This document shows positions 1 through 6,256 of a DNA stretch of 6,256 nt, in pieces. Made by a program: the position numbers and the translations under genes. Location of the stretch: positions 1,954,918-1,961,173 of the forward strand of contig CP070650.1 of the NCBI GenBank assembly GCA_020354595.1, in the 5' to 3' direction. The DNA is from Myxococcales bacterium (GTDB lineage: Bacteria > Myxococcota_A > Polyangia > Polyangiales > Houyiibacteriaceae). The notes beneath the pieces were generated by a model. The model saw nothing but the letters and a program-made list of their open reading frames with translations. It did no database searches and was not told where the DNA came from. How positions within the stretch are numbered: position 1 is the first letter of the stretch; the number at the start of each line of letters is the position of its first letter.

Positions 1-412
1 CGCCCGCCTGCCCCTGCGCCTCGAACGCTTTGACGGCAAAGACCGTACTCGAGAAGCTCAGCGCAAACGCGATCAACATGGCGGTTTGCAGGTCGAGCTC
101 ACTCAAGATGCCGAAGCCCAGCGTGTAGAACAAGACCCCGAAGAGACCCAGGAAGACGGCCATGTGTAGGGTCGCACCGCCCCACACCGTGGGCCGAAGC
201 AACGTGCGCACCCTCAACTTGAGGCCGATTGTGAACAGAAGAAGGGTGACACCGGCGTCCGCTATCCTCTGGAGCATCGGCGTGGACTCCAACCCTGCCG
301 CATTCAGGGCGAATCCCGCGATCAGGAAGCCCACCAAAGGTGGCAACCCGACGAAGCGTGCGCTGATCCCGAACACGAACGCCACGCCGACCATCACCGG
401 AAGCTCAGCCAT
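1..412 (-). CDS. CPA2/Kef-type cation:proton antiporter, N-terminal part (runs off left edge)
   Basis: This is a partial gene: 137 codons are visible from an ATG at 412-410 and the frame stays open to the window edge. The product is predicted to be an inner-membrane monovalent cation:proton antiporter of the CPA2 (KefB/KefC-like) family. The translation reads as a chain of membrane helices at about residues 5-20, 24-40, 50-66, 78-101 and 109-128. Family hallmarks are GLPPLVGFLIAGF after the first helix, LLLFTIGLKL at 57-66, and a Ser-rich ALSFSSTVFAVK at 117-128, as in Kef-type helix 4. Many CPA2 proteins have Glu where this one has Lys in the IGLKL motif. The helix carrying the catalytic Asp and any C-terminal TrkA-N domain would lie beyond the edge. 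The ATG overlaps the stop of the upstream protease gene by 8 bases and has a GGAGAG Shine-Dalgarno 7 bases upstream, inside that gene. Family assignment is firm; the transported ion cannot be told. Confidence 0.88.
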   Translation of the reverse strand, partial: MAELPVMVGVAFVFGISARFVGLPPLVGFLIAGFALNAAGLESTPMLQRIADAGVTLLLFTIGLKLRVRTLLRPTVWGGATLHMAVFLGLFGVLFYTLGFGILSELDLQTAMLIAFALSFSSTVFAVKAFEAQGQAG

Positions 413-1298
413 CCTCGGGCTCTCCATCCGTCGCTCGCCAGATGATCGCCAGCACGGCGGCGGCCCCAGCGATGCAGAGCAGGAGCAGCCACGCGCTAAT
501 GTGTTCGACGTGCTGATCGAGGGTGTTGAACCCTTCGATGCGCACCAACGTCGTCGGCAACAGCAGGGGGAGCGCGTTCACGCCCGCGTGCATCGCGATG
601 CTTCCCAGGGTCGATTGCGTTCGCAATGCGACGGCTCCCAACACTAGGCCAGCCAACGTCGCGTAGATCACCGCAGAGGGTTCGAGGTGCACCAATCCGA
701 AGAGCACGGAGCTCCAGATGAGAGCCGGCGCCGTTCCGTATCGCGCCTTGAGATCTTGCAGAAGCCATCCGCGGAACAGGAGCTCTTCGGTGACGGGGGC
801 AACCAAGACCAAAGCAAGCAGTGCCGTGATCCCCGCGGACCAGGTCGCCGGATTGACCAACCGATGGCGACGGGCGAGCTCGTCGAAGCTGAGAGGCCAC
901 ACCTCCTGCACCAAGTTGCCGATTTCGGCGAAAGGCAATTGCAGAAACGCCCCGGCCACAAAGCAGAGCGCAGCAAGGCCGCCGAGCATCGGGCGGACGT
1001 GGACGGACTCGAGGAAACTCTCGCCGCGCCCTCGGTGCGGAAACGCGACGATGAAGATCAGACCCACGCTCGCCGCCTGAACCAGCGCGTAGTTGAGCGG
1101 CGCCTGTGCCGCGGCCCCGATCGCCTCGGCCCAACCCACCGACACACTCCTCAGATGGACAAAGCCCGCGATGCCCATGAAGAGATGGTTCAGCAAGGGA
1201 ACCGCCATCGCGACCAGCAGCGCTCGCAGGTATCCTTTCACGGCCACGCGTAGCCTGACACGGCCACGGGGGTATCGGGCAAGATATAAGCGGACCAA
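405..1298 (-). CDS. CPBP-family intramembrane metalloprotease (Rce1/CAAX protease-like)
   Basis: The product is a polytopic membrane protein of the CPBP (CAAX protease and bacteriocin-processing) family, which cleaves peptide bonds within or next to the membrane; the substrate here is unknown. All three conserved motifs are present in order: EELLFRG with E171, E172 and R176; FGLVH with F200 and H204; and HAGVN with H237 and N241. These supply the expected catalytic glutamates and metal-binding histidines, so the enzyme looks intact. About eight hydrophobic segments are seen, near residues 22-46, 70-86, 104-122, 155-175, 188-205, 208-226, 233-250 and 268-287. The start is uncertain. The longest frame begins at a TTG (1298), but GTG codons at 1247 and 1241 (residues 18 and 20) would remove an Arg-rich leader and leave room for a promoter. 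The stop overlaps the antiporter start by 8 bases. Known bacterial members serve in bacteriocin immunity, protein processing or unknown roles; none is indicated by the neighbours. Confidence 0.88.
   Translation of the reverse strand: MVRLYLARYPRGRVRLRVAVKGYLRALLVAMAVPLLNHLFMGIAGFVHLRSVSVGWAEAIGAAAQAPLNYALVQAASVGLIFIVAFPHRGRGESFLESVHVRPMLGGLAALCFVAGAFLQLPFAEIGNLVQEVWPLSFDELARRHRLVNPATWSAGITALLALVLVAPVTEELLFRGWLLQDLKARYGTAPALIWSSVLFGLVHLEPSAVIYATLAGLVLGAVALRTQSTLGSIAMHAGVNALPLLLPTTLVRIEGFNTLDQHVEHISAWLLLLCIAGAAAVLAIIWRATDGEPEDG
420..425 (-). promoter_or_regulatory. Ribosome binding site of the antiporter gene, inside the protease gene
   Basis: Read on the minus strand, GGAGAG is followed by a 7-base spacer (CCCGAGG) and the ATG at 412. 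It supports this start and lies entirely within the last codons of the upstream protease gene, as expected for an operon in which the second gene is translated from its own site near the stop of the first. Confidence 0.55.
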
Positions 1299-1320
1299 AT
1301 TGGCCGACCCTGCTATAGCG
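1281..1320. promoter_or_regulatory. Candidate divergent promoter region between the protease operon and the lipoprotein-ATPase operon
   Basis: This is the only AT-richer patch between divergently transcribed genes. On the plus strand, TATAAG at 1285-1290 is a good -10 match and would give a leader of about 34 bases before the ATG at 1331. A second candidate is the extended -10 TGCTATAGC (1311-1319), but it would leave only about 5 bases of leader. On the minus strand, TATATC (1288-1283) could serve the protease if its true start is the GTG at 1247. No convincing -35 hexamer is found at the right spacing for any of them, and CTGACA at 1255-1260 is too far from TATAAG. GCTATAGC at 1312-1319 is a perfect 8-base palindrome, too short to call an operator. 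Confidence 0.3.
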
Positions 1321-1330
1321 GCTGGGCAGC

Positions 1331-3436
1331 ATGAGAATCCGCCTTCTGTTCATTCTTGGCTTGCTGAGCGTCGTTACCGCGTGCGCCCATTCCAAGACGG
1401 TTACGACGGGTGCGCGAGTCAAGACCGCAGAGCCGATTGCGCAGGCTGAGTATCCGGACGCCGAGCGCCGCTACCTCCGCATGTCACTTGGCAACCCCGA
1501 GCGCCTCCCGCTTCGGGATCGGCTGATCGCTACGGTGCTCCATCAGGCGCAGAGCCTCGCAGATGTCGGTGACTACGAGGGCGTCGTTGTCGAAGTGAGT
1601 CGGCTGACGGCGTTTCTCTCCCCCGCGGACTATGCAGCCGGGGTTCTCCCCAAACAGATCGAGCCCATCGCCAGCTACATTGCGGAGCGGGGAGGGAACC
1701 TCGGGCAAGAGGGGTACGCGCTCGCTGCAAATTTCATCTTGCTTCGCCTCACCGACGATGAGGTTTACCAACGCCGATACGACACGATCGCCACGTGGGG
1801 ACGCGAGTCACGCGCCAATCTCGACACCGTCTCGGAGCAGTATGCTGGACTCATTTCGGTTTGGTCGGACCACGCGGAGCTCACGCCGGCACCGGAGGTT
1901 CTCGACACGCTTGCGGGGCTTCACGTTGCGGGGCGCGACGCCGTAGCCGCCGAGACTGCCGAGACACGCCACCAACTCGGCATCGGAGGCGAGCGCCAAC
2001 TGCGACTCGCCCCGTTGAACGTTGCTGCGGTCTACCTCACCCATGGCGACCTCGGCTCGGCGATCTCCAAGGTCGAATCGATGGGGCGCGGAGGCGAGCT
2101 TCAGCTTCGGTTGTTGGAGCTGATGCGTGCAGCCAAGAGCAACGACTCGTCGGGGGCAGCGGCGACCTTCGAGCTCGTCGAGGGCTACCGCGTTGCCCGA
2201 CCCGACGTCGCCGAAGGGTTGTGCCGAGCTTCGCTCGTGAGGTTCCCGAAGGACTATCGCTTTCCGACTTGCATGGCGCGGATCTCCGCGGATTCCGAGC
2301 GCTTCGCCGACGCGGCCGCTTGGTACGTGATCGCGATCGATCTGCAGCCCGATATGATCGAGCTCTACGACGAGGCACTCGGCCAGCTCGACGAGTTCAT
2401 CGAGATCAGGCTCAACGACCCGCATCCCGAGCGGTCGAGCGCGCTGGCCCGCGGCGCCGAGACCATACTCGAACAAAGACAAGAGCGCTGGCCCAAGTCG
2501 ACGCCCCCGATCTCGCCCAACCGGTTGGAGCTCTTGATCGGCATGCTCGAGATGAACGCGGGTCAAGCCGAAGAGGCCAAGCAGCGTTTCGAGCGCAGCA
2601 TCGCCAAAGACGAAGACCCCGGCGCCCTGTTGCAGCTCGGATTGCTTCTCGAACGAACCGGCCAGCTCGACCTCGCCGAGCAACGTTACCAGCGTGCGCT
2701 CGAGCTCACGCCTCGCGGCTCACTCCCCGACGATCTGCGGCGCTCGGAGATCCTCGAGCACATGGGTGACGTGGCTCGTGCGCAAGGGCGGACCCGTGAG
2801 ATGACCGCTCGCTATCGGGACGCTCTGAAGGCTTGGACCCAAGCGCGTGACCAAGTCGAGGGACCGACGGGCGCCCTCGTCGAGATGCGCCGCGGCGTGT
2901 TGCTCGATCATCTCGGCCGACACGACGAAGCCGTGGACGCCTTTGAAAGCGCGATGACCCACGCGCCGCAATGGCGCGATGTCTACGCAACGATCCTCTC
3001 TCACCTCGTTTCCGCCACTCCTGATTTCGAGCTCGCGTCCTCGGTTTGGCGAAGGTCCCAGCTCCAGCTCACTTTGCCGCCGGAGTGGAAGGTGTACTTC
3101 ACGCTTTGGATTCAGTTCATCGCTGCGCGGGCGGGGCAGCAGCCGGTCCCGGAGCATGCCGACCTGCTTCGTCGCCTCGGAAAGAGCTCGAGCTGGTGGG
3201 GCAAGCTCGCGAGCTTCGGCGCGGGGGATCTGGATTACGAAGCGCTGATCAGCGTGGCGTCGAGTCTCGGCGAAGAAACGGAAGCGCTGTACTATGAGGC
3301 TACGCGACTCTTCATCGCCGGAGAGAAGCAGGCCGCCGACGAGCAGCTTCGACGCGTGCTCGAGACGAACATGGTGAGCTTCTACGAGTTCGAGATGGCG
3401 CGTAGGCTCCTCATGAAACCAGTGAACAATCCGTGA
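1331..3436 (+). CDS. TPR-repeat lipoprotein of unknown function, first gene of a pair with a HerA-like ATPase
   Basis: No specific family is recognised. The N-terminus is a classical lipoprotein signal: MRIR, a hydrophobic core at residues 5-15, and the lipobox VTAC with Cys18 as the lipidation site. Ala at +2 would favour the outer membrane under the E. coli Lol rule, if that applies here. The mature chain is almost wholly helical. Tetratricopeptide-like repeats are clearest at about residues 395-430 (AGQAEEAKQRFERSI), 431-463 (TGQLDLAEQRYQRALEL), 470-505 (QGRTREMTARYRDAL) and 512-549 (LGRHDEAVDAFESAM). A weaker one lies near 290-340, around FADAAAWYVIAIDL. Residues 40-280 and 560-701 look like degenerate helical repeats and carry no catalytic motif. 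The protein is therefore probably an exported scaffold for protein-protein contacts. The ATG at 1331 has only a weak GGGC-type ribosome site but is fixed by the signal peptide. Its stop overlaps the start of the ATPase gene by 4 bases, implying an operon. Confidence 0.85.
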   Translation: MRIRLLFILGLLSVVTACAHSKTVTTGARVKTAEPIAQAEYPDAERRYLRMSLGNPERLPLRDRLIATVLHQAQSLADVGDYEGVVVEVSRLTAFLSPADYAAGVLPKQIEPIASYIAERGGNLGQEGYALAANFILLRLTDDEVYQRRYDTIATWGRESRANLDTVSEQYAGLISVWSDHAELTPAPEVLDTLAGLHVAGRDAVAAETAETRHQLGIGGERQLRLAPLNVAAVYLTHGDLGSAISKVESMGRGGELQLRLLELMRAAKSNDSSGAAATFELVEGYRVARPDVAEGLCRASLVRFPKDYRFPTCMARISADSERFADAAAWYVIAIDLQPDMIELYDEALGQLDEFIEIRLNDPHPERSSALARGAETILEQRQERWPKSTPPISPNRLELLIGMLEMNAGQAEEAKQRFERSIAKDEDPGALLQLGLLLERTGQLDLAEQRYQRALELTPRGSLPDDLRRSEILEHMGDVARAQGRTREMTARYRDALKAWTQARDQVEGPTGALVEMRRGVLLDHLGRHDEAVDAFESAMTHAPQWRDVYATILSHLVSATPDFELASSVWRRSQLQLTLPPEWKVYFTLWIQFIAARAGQQPVPEHADLLRRLGKSSSWWGKLASFGAGDLDYEALISVASSLGEETEALYYEATRLFIAGEKQAADEQLRRVLETNMVSFYEFEMARRLLMKPVNNP
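3433..3436 (+). promoter_or_regulatory. GTGA stop/start overlap coupling the lipoprotein and ATPase genes
   Basis: The four bases GTGA hold both the GTG start of the ATPase (3433-3435) and the TGA stop of the lipoprotein (3434-3436). No purine-rich Shine-Dalgarno is seen in the 20 bases before it, and the first internal Met of the ATPase is residue 44, within the P-loop, so the GTG must be used or another nearby non-ATG start. This favours re-initiation by the ribosome that finishes the lipoprotein, and so roughly linked amounts of the two proteins. Confidence 0.7.
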
Positions 3437-5769
3437 TCGACTTCGAGAAGCTTGGGAAGCTCTATCTCGGGAGGCATTTGGATCCCGGAGCTGGCGAGCC
3501 GACCGAGGTTCCGGTTCTGTACGATAGCAAGGACCTGACCACCCACGCCGTGTGCGTCGGAATGACCGGCAGTGGAAAGACCGGCTTGTGCCTCACGCTT
3601 CTCGAAGAGGCGGCGATCGACGGCATTCCCGCATTGTGCATCGATCCCAAGGGCGACCTCGGCAACCTGATGCTGACGTTTCCCGAGCTTCGGGCGAGCG
3701 ACTTCGAGCCGTGGATCGACCCCTCCGAAGCGGAGCGAAAAGGACGTTCGGTTCCCGAGCAGGCCGAGGCGGTCTCCACGCTGTGGCGCGAAGGGCTCGC
3801 CAAGTGGGGTCAGGATGGCGCTCGGATCGCTCGCTTTCGCGACGCGGTGGAAATCGGGCTCTACACGCCCGGGAGTTCGGCCGGCCGCCAGCTCCGCGTG
3901 TTGGAGTCGTTCGATCCCCCAAGTGAGGACGCGGACTCAGACGCCCAGCGTGACCAGATCATGGGCGCGGTGTCCGGCCTTCTCACCCTCATCGGGATCG
4001 ATCCCGATCCGGTCAACAGCAAAGAGCACATTCTGCTGTCCAACCTCCTCTCCGACGCCTGGACGCGGGGCGAGTCCATGGAGCTCGGCGATCTCGTGCG
4101 GACGATCTCCGATCCCCCGTTCGATCGTGTTGGCGTCATGGATCTGGAGTCGTTCTATGGAGCCTCCGAGCGGCAGAAGCTCGCGATGCGCATCAATGGC
4201 CTGCTCGCATCGCCGGGTTTTTCCGCGTGGCTGCAGGGAGAGGCACTCGACATCCAACGGCTCTTGTGGACCGAGGAGGGGAAGCCACGCATCACCATCC
4301 TTTCGATTGCGCACCTGAGCGAGGCCGAACGCATGTTCTTCGTGAGCACGCTCCTCAACCGCGTGGTCACTTGGGTTCGGACGCAGCCGGGCACGTCGAG
4401 CCTTCGAGCGATCCTCTACATGGACGAGGTGTTCGGCTTCTTGCCACCGGTCGCAGAGCCTCCTTCGAAGACACCATTGCTCACGCTCCTCAAGCAAGCT
4501 CGAGCATACGGCCTAGGTGTGGTGCTGGCGACGCAGAATCCGGTCGACATCGACTACAAGGCGCTGTCGAACTGCGGCACCTGGTTTCTGGGCCGCCTGC
4601 AAACGGAGCGTGACGTGGCGCGCGTGATCGACGGTCTCGAAGGGGCATCGTCGGCCGCGGGCCACACGCTGCACCGGAGCGAGATCGAGACTTTGCTCGC
4701 GGGACTTCGGTCGCGCGTGTTCCTGCTGAACAACGCCCACGAAGACGGGCATGCGCTATTCCACACACGATGGGCCATGTCGTATCTGCGAGGTCCGTTG
4801 ACGCGGCCCGAGATCAAGCGCCTGACCGCGACAGACGAAGAAGCCGAAGAAGAGGAGCCTCGGACGTCTACCGGGGAGCCGGACGCGACCGCGTCGAAGG
4901 GTAGCCGCCCCGTCGTGCCGCCCGGTATTGAAGAGACCTTCGTTGGCGGGGGGTCGGGTCCGTATCGGCCACACTTGGTCGCCGAGGTGACCCTTCACTA
5001 CATCCGAGCATCGCAGGGTCTCGACACGTGGGAGACGCACGTGATCCTCGCTCCTCTCACAGAGGATTCGCTCTGGGATTCCGCGGAGCTTCTTCCTCCG
5101 GACGACCTATCCCTCGATGACGAGGCGCCGAACGACGCCGAGTTCGTCGTACCGCCTGCAGGCTCGATCGGAAAGGCGCGGTTTAGAAGCTACGGCAAGC
5201 AGATTCGAACGTATGTCTATCAGAACCGGCCAAAGAGCCTCTACCGGTGTAAGCCCCTCAAGCTGCAGTCGAGGCCAGACGAAACGAAGGGCGACTTCGC
5301 GGCGAGAGTTCGGCAAGCGGGACGCGAGAAGCGCGACGCCGCGATGGAAAAGCTACGCACCCGTTTCGACAAGAAGGTTCAGCGCGTCGAGGAGCGCATT
5401 CGCCGTGCCGAAGGACGGGTCGAACGTGAAAAGAGCCAGTACGAACACCAGAAGCTTCAGACCGGCATATCGATGGGCGCCACCGTGTTGGGCGCGATTT
5501 TCGGACGCGGTGGCATCGGTCGCGCAACGACGGCCGCCCGCGGCGCGAGCAGGGCCGCGCGTGAACGGGAGGATGTGCTCCGGGCCGAGGATGCCCTCGA
5601 AGACCTTCTCGAGGCGCGGCGCGCCCTCGAGATCGAGATCGAGGAGGAGCTCCGGGAATACCAAGCCGATCAGGAGCGCGACACGGCCGAGATCGAAGAG
5701 GTGATCGTGCGACCGCGCAAGTCGGATATCGAGGTGACCGGCCTCAAGTTGGCTTGGAAGCGAGGTTGA
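3433..5769 (+). CDS. HerA/FtsK-superfamily ATPase with coiled-coil and glycine-zipper-like C-terminal tail
   Basis: The product is a predicted cytosolic P-loop ATPase of the HerA/DUF87 type (FtsK-HerA superfamily), whose members form ring-shaped motors that move DNA or, in some cases, protein. Walker A is GMTGSGKT at residues 43-50 (K49, T50), followed by [10 protein letters not shown] at 70-79, a wording close to that in YjgR/DUF853 proteins. Walker B is AILYMDE with D331 and E332. A sensor-like ATQNP lies at 366-370, and R388 in [10 protein letters not shown] is a candidate arginine finger. Only about 35 residues precede the P-loop strand, so the full HAS-barrel of canonical HerA is missing. 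After the ATPase come an acidic linker (about 468-485), an unassigned part (500-615), and a charged helical tail at 620-757 interrupted by a glycine-rich hydrophobic segment (677-697). The GTG start lies in the GTGA overlap with the lipoprotein stop and lacks a clear Shine-Dalgarno, so translation is probably coupled. No NurA-type nuclease partner is visible. The ATPase fold is sure; the role is not. Confidence 0.87.
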   Translation: MIDFEKLGKLYLGRHLDPGAGEPTEVPVLYDSKDLTTHAVCVGMTGSGKTGLCLTLLEEAAIDGIPALCIDPKGDLGNLMLTFPELRASDFEPWIDPSEAERKGRSVPEQAEAVSTLWREGLAKWGQDGARIARFRDAVEIGLYTPGSSAGRQLRVLESFDPPSEDADSDAQRDQIMGAVSGLLTLIGIDPDPVNSKEHILLSNLLSDAWTRGESMELGDLVRTISDPPFDRVGVMDLESFYGASERQKLAMRINGLLASPGFSAWLQGEALDIQRLLWTEEGKPRITILSIAHLSEAERMFFVSTLLNRVVTWVRTQPGTSSLRAILYMDEVFGFLPPVAEPPSKTPLLTLLKQARAYGLGVVLATQNPVDIDYKALSNCGTWFLGRLQTERDVARVIDGLEGASSAAGHTLHRSEIETLLAGLRSRVFLLNNAHEDGHALFHTRWAMSYLRGPLTRPEIKRLTATDEEAEEEEPRTSTGEPDATASKGSRPVVPPGIEETFVGGGSGPYRPHLVAEVTLHYIRASQGLDTWETHVILAPLTEDSLWDSAELLPPDDLSLDDEAPNDAEFVVPPAGSIGKARFRSYGKQIRTYVYQNRPKSLYRCKPLKLQSRPDETKGDFAARVRQAGREKRDAAMEKLRTRFDKKVQRVEERIRRAEGRVEREKSQYEHQKLQTGISMGATVLGAIFGRGGIGRATTAARGASRAAREREDVLRAEDALEDLLEARRALEIEIEEELREYQADQERDTAEIEEVIVRPRKSDIEVTGLKLAWKRG

Positions 5770-6235
5770 TCTCTTCGAACGCCTCGCGGACTTCGGCGGG
5801 CGCTTCCACGAGCTCGATCAGCACGCCCTCTCCACCGATCGGCGCTTCTTCGTTGCCCTTGGGGTGAATGAAGCAGACCCGGTGGCCCGCGGCGCCCGGA
5901 CGAACGCCACCGGGGGTGAAACGGACGCCCTGTCCACCGAGCCACTCCACGGCGGCGTCGATGTCGTCGACCCAAAGGCCGATGTGATTGAGCGGGGGCG
6001 AATCGACCCTGGGCTTCTTCTCGGGATCGATCGGCTGCATCAGATCGACCTCGACCGCGAATGGGCCCGCGCCCATCGTCACGATGTCTTCGTCGACGTT
6101 CTCCTTCTCACTCTTGTAGTTGCCGTGCGGCGCGAGCCCGAGTGTGTCGACCCACAGACGACGGAGAGCCGATTTGTCAGGGCCGCCGACCGCGACCTGT
6201 TGGATTCCCAAGACCTTGAACGGACGAGTCGTCAT
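5744..6235 (-). CDS. VOC-family protein, methylmalonyl-CoA epimerase-like
   Basis: This is a 163-residue protein of the vicinal oxygen chelate (glyoxalase/bleomycin resistance/dioxygenase) superfamily, with two beta-alpha-beta-beta-beta modules at about residues 7-68 and 82-145. The second half resembles methylmalonyl-CoA epimerase: [14 protein letters not shown] at 83-96, [16 protein letters not shown] at 112-127 and GVLIELVEA at 137-145. By analogy the metal ligands would be Q13, D64, H84 and E141. Gln in the first position, where epimerases usually have His, and Asp in the second, where Glu or Gln is usual, make the exact reaction uncertain. There is also extra sequence (about residues 128-136) between HPKG and GVLIEL. 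It could be an epimerase acting on an acyl-CoA, a lyase of the glyoxalase type, or an uncharacterised VOC enzyme. The ATG at 6235 has a strong ribosome site upstream. Its 3' end overlaps that of the ATPase gene by 26 bases in opposite orientation. Confidence 0.85.
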   Translation of the reverse strand: MTTRPFKVLGIQQVAVGGPDKSALRRLWVDTLGLAPHGNYKSEKENVDEDIVTMGAGPFAVEVDLMQPIDPEKKPRVDSPPLNHIGLWVDDIDAAVEWLGGQGVRFTPGGVRPGAAGHRVCFIHPKGNEEAPIGGEGVLIELVEAPAEVREAFEEINLASKPT

Positions 6236-6238
6236 GCT

Positions 6239-6245
6239 TCCCCTT
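6239..6245 (-). promoter_or_regulatory. Ribosome binding site of the VOC gene
   Basis: On the minus strand the sequence AAAAGGGGAAGC directly precedes the ATG at 6235. The AAGGGGA core, about 3-4 bases from the start codon, is a strong though slightly close Shine-Dalgarno and supports this start. Any promoter for the gene would lie beyond the right edge of the window. Confidence 0.55.
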
Positions 6246-6256
6246 TTCCGAGTTGC

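Noticed and set aside
162..647. Open frame of 161 codons on the plus strand across the antiporter/protease junction
   Set aside because: It is antisense to two well-supported minus-strand genes, is rich in Arg, Pro and Gln as expected for a shadow frame in GC-rich DNA, and has no recognisable domain.
1312..1319. Palindrome GCTATAGC as an operator
   Set aside because: An 8-base perfect palindrome is too short on its own, has no second copy nearby, and overlaps a possible -10 element that explains it as well.
1321..1330. GCTGGGCAGC inverted repeat just before the lipoprotein start as a regulatory hairpin
   Set aside because: The stem is four base pairs with a two-base loop, too small to form a stable structure.
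1808..2683. Open frame of 291 codons on the minus strand inside the lipoprotein gene
   Set aside because: Long antisense frames are common opposite GC-rich genes. The sense frame has a signal peptide, lipobox and TPRs, while this one has no domain or plausible start context.
3937..4497. Open frame of 186 codons on the minus strand inside the ATPase gene
   Set aside because: It lies opposite conserved ATPase sequence including Walker B, and its translation resembles no protein family.
3433..5769. Phage-defence system of the HerA plus effector type
   Set aside because: No nuclease, SIR2, DUF4297 or similar effector is next to the ATPase. Its partner is an exported lipoprotein, and the neighbours look like housekeeping genes.
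5744..5769. Intrinsic terminator between the convergent ATPase and VOC genes
   Set aside because: No GC-rich stem followed by a T run is visible on either strand around the overlapping ends.

Overview
The window is a GC-rich stretch (low to mid 60s % by eye) of chromosomal-type bacterial DNA. It is densely coding, with five protein genes and almost no intergenic space. The organism is probably Gram-negative: there is a long lipobox-bearing TPR lipoprotein whose Cys is followed by Ala, and a Kef-type antiporter. The GC-rich coding style and the mix of genes would suit a myxobacterial or other delta-proteobacterial lineage, but nothing here fixes the taxonomy. No RNA gene, insertion sequence, CRISPR array, phage gene or long repeat was seen.

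Layout. Bases 1-412 (minus strand) are the N-terminal 137 codons of a CPA2/Kef-type cation:proton antiporter that runs off the left edge. Its start overlaps by 8 bases the end of a CPBP (CAAX protease/bacteriocin-processing) family membrane metalloprotease gene (405-1298, minus), so these two form a minus-strand operon. A short AT-richer divergent promoter region (about 1247-1330) separates them from a plus-strand pair. The pair is a 701-residue TPR lipoprotein (1331-3436) and a 778-residue HerA/FtsK-superfamily ATPase (3433-5769), joined by a 4-base GTGA stop/start overlap. On the right, a VOC-fold protein resembling methylmalonyl-CoA epimerase (5744-6235, minus) converges on the ATPase gene, and the two coding ends overlap by 26 bases.

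How the genes may work together. The most interesting unit is the lipoprotein-ATPase pair. The GTGA junction implies coupled translation and probably a shared process, although the lipoprotein should be exported and the ATPase should be cytosolic. The ATPase has a C-terminal tail of two charged coiled coils flanking a glycine-zipper-like hydrophobic segment, which could bring it to or into the membrane. A membrane-associated motor system is therefore conceivable, but that is inference. The antiporter-protease operon and the VOC enzyme look like ordinary neighbours with no evident functional link to the pair.
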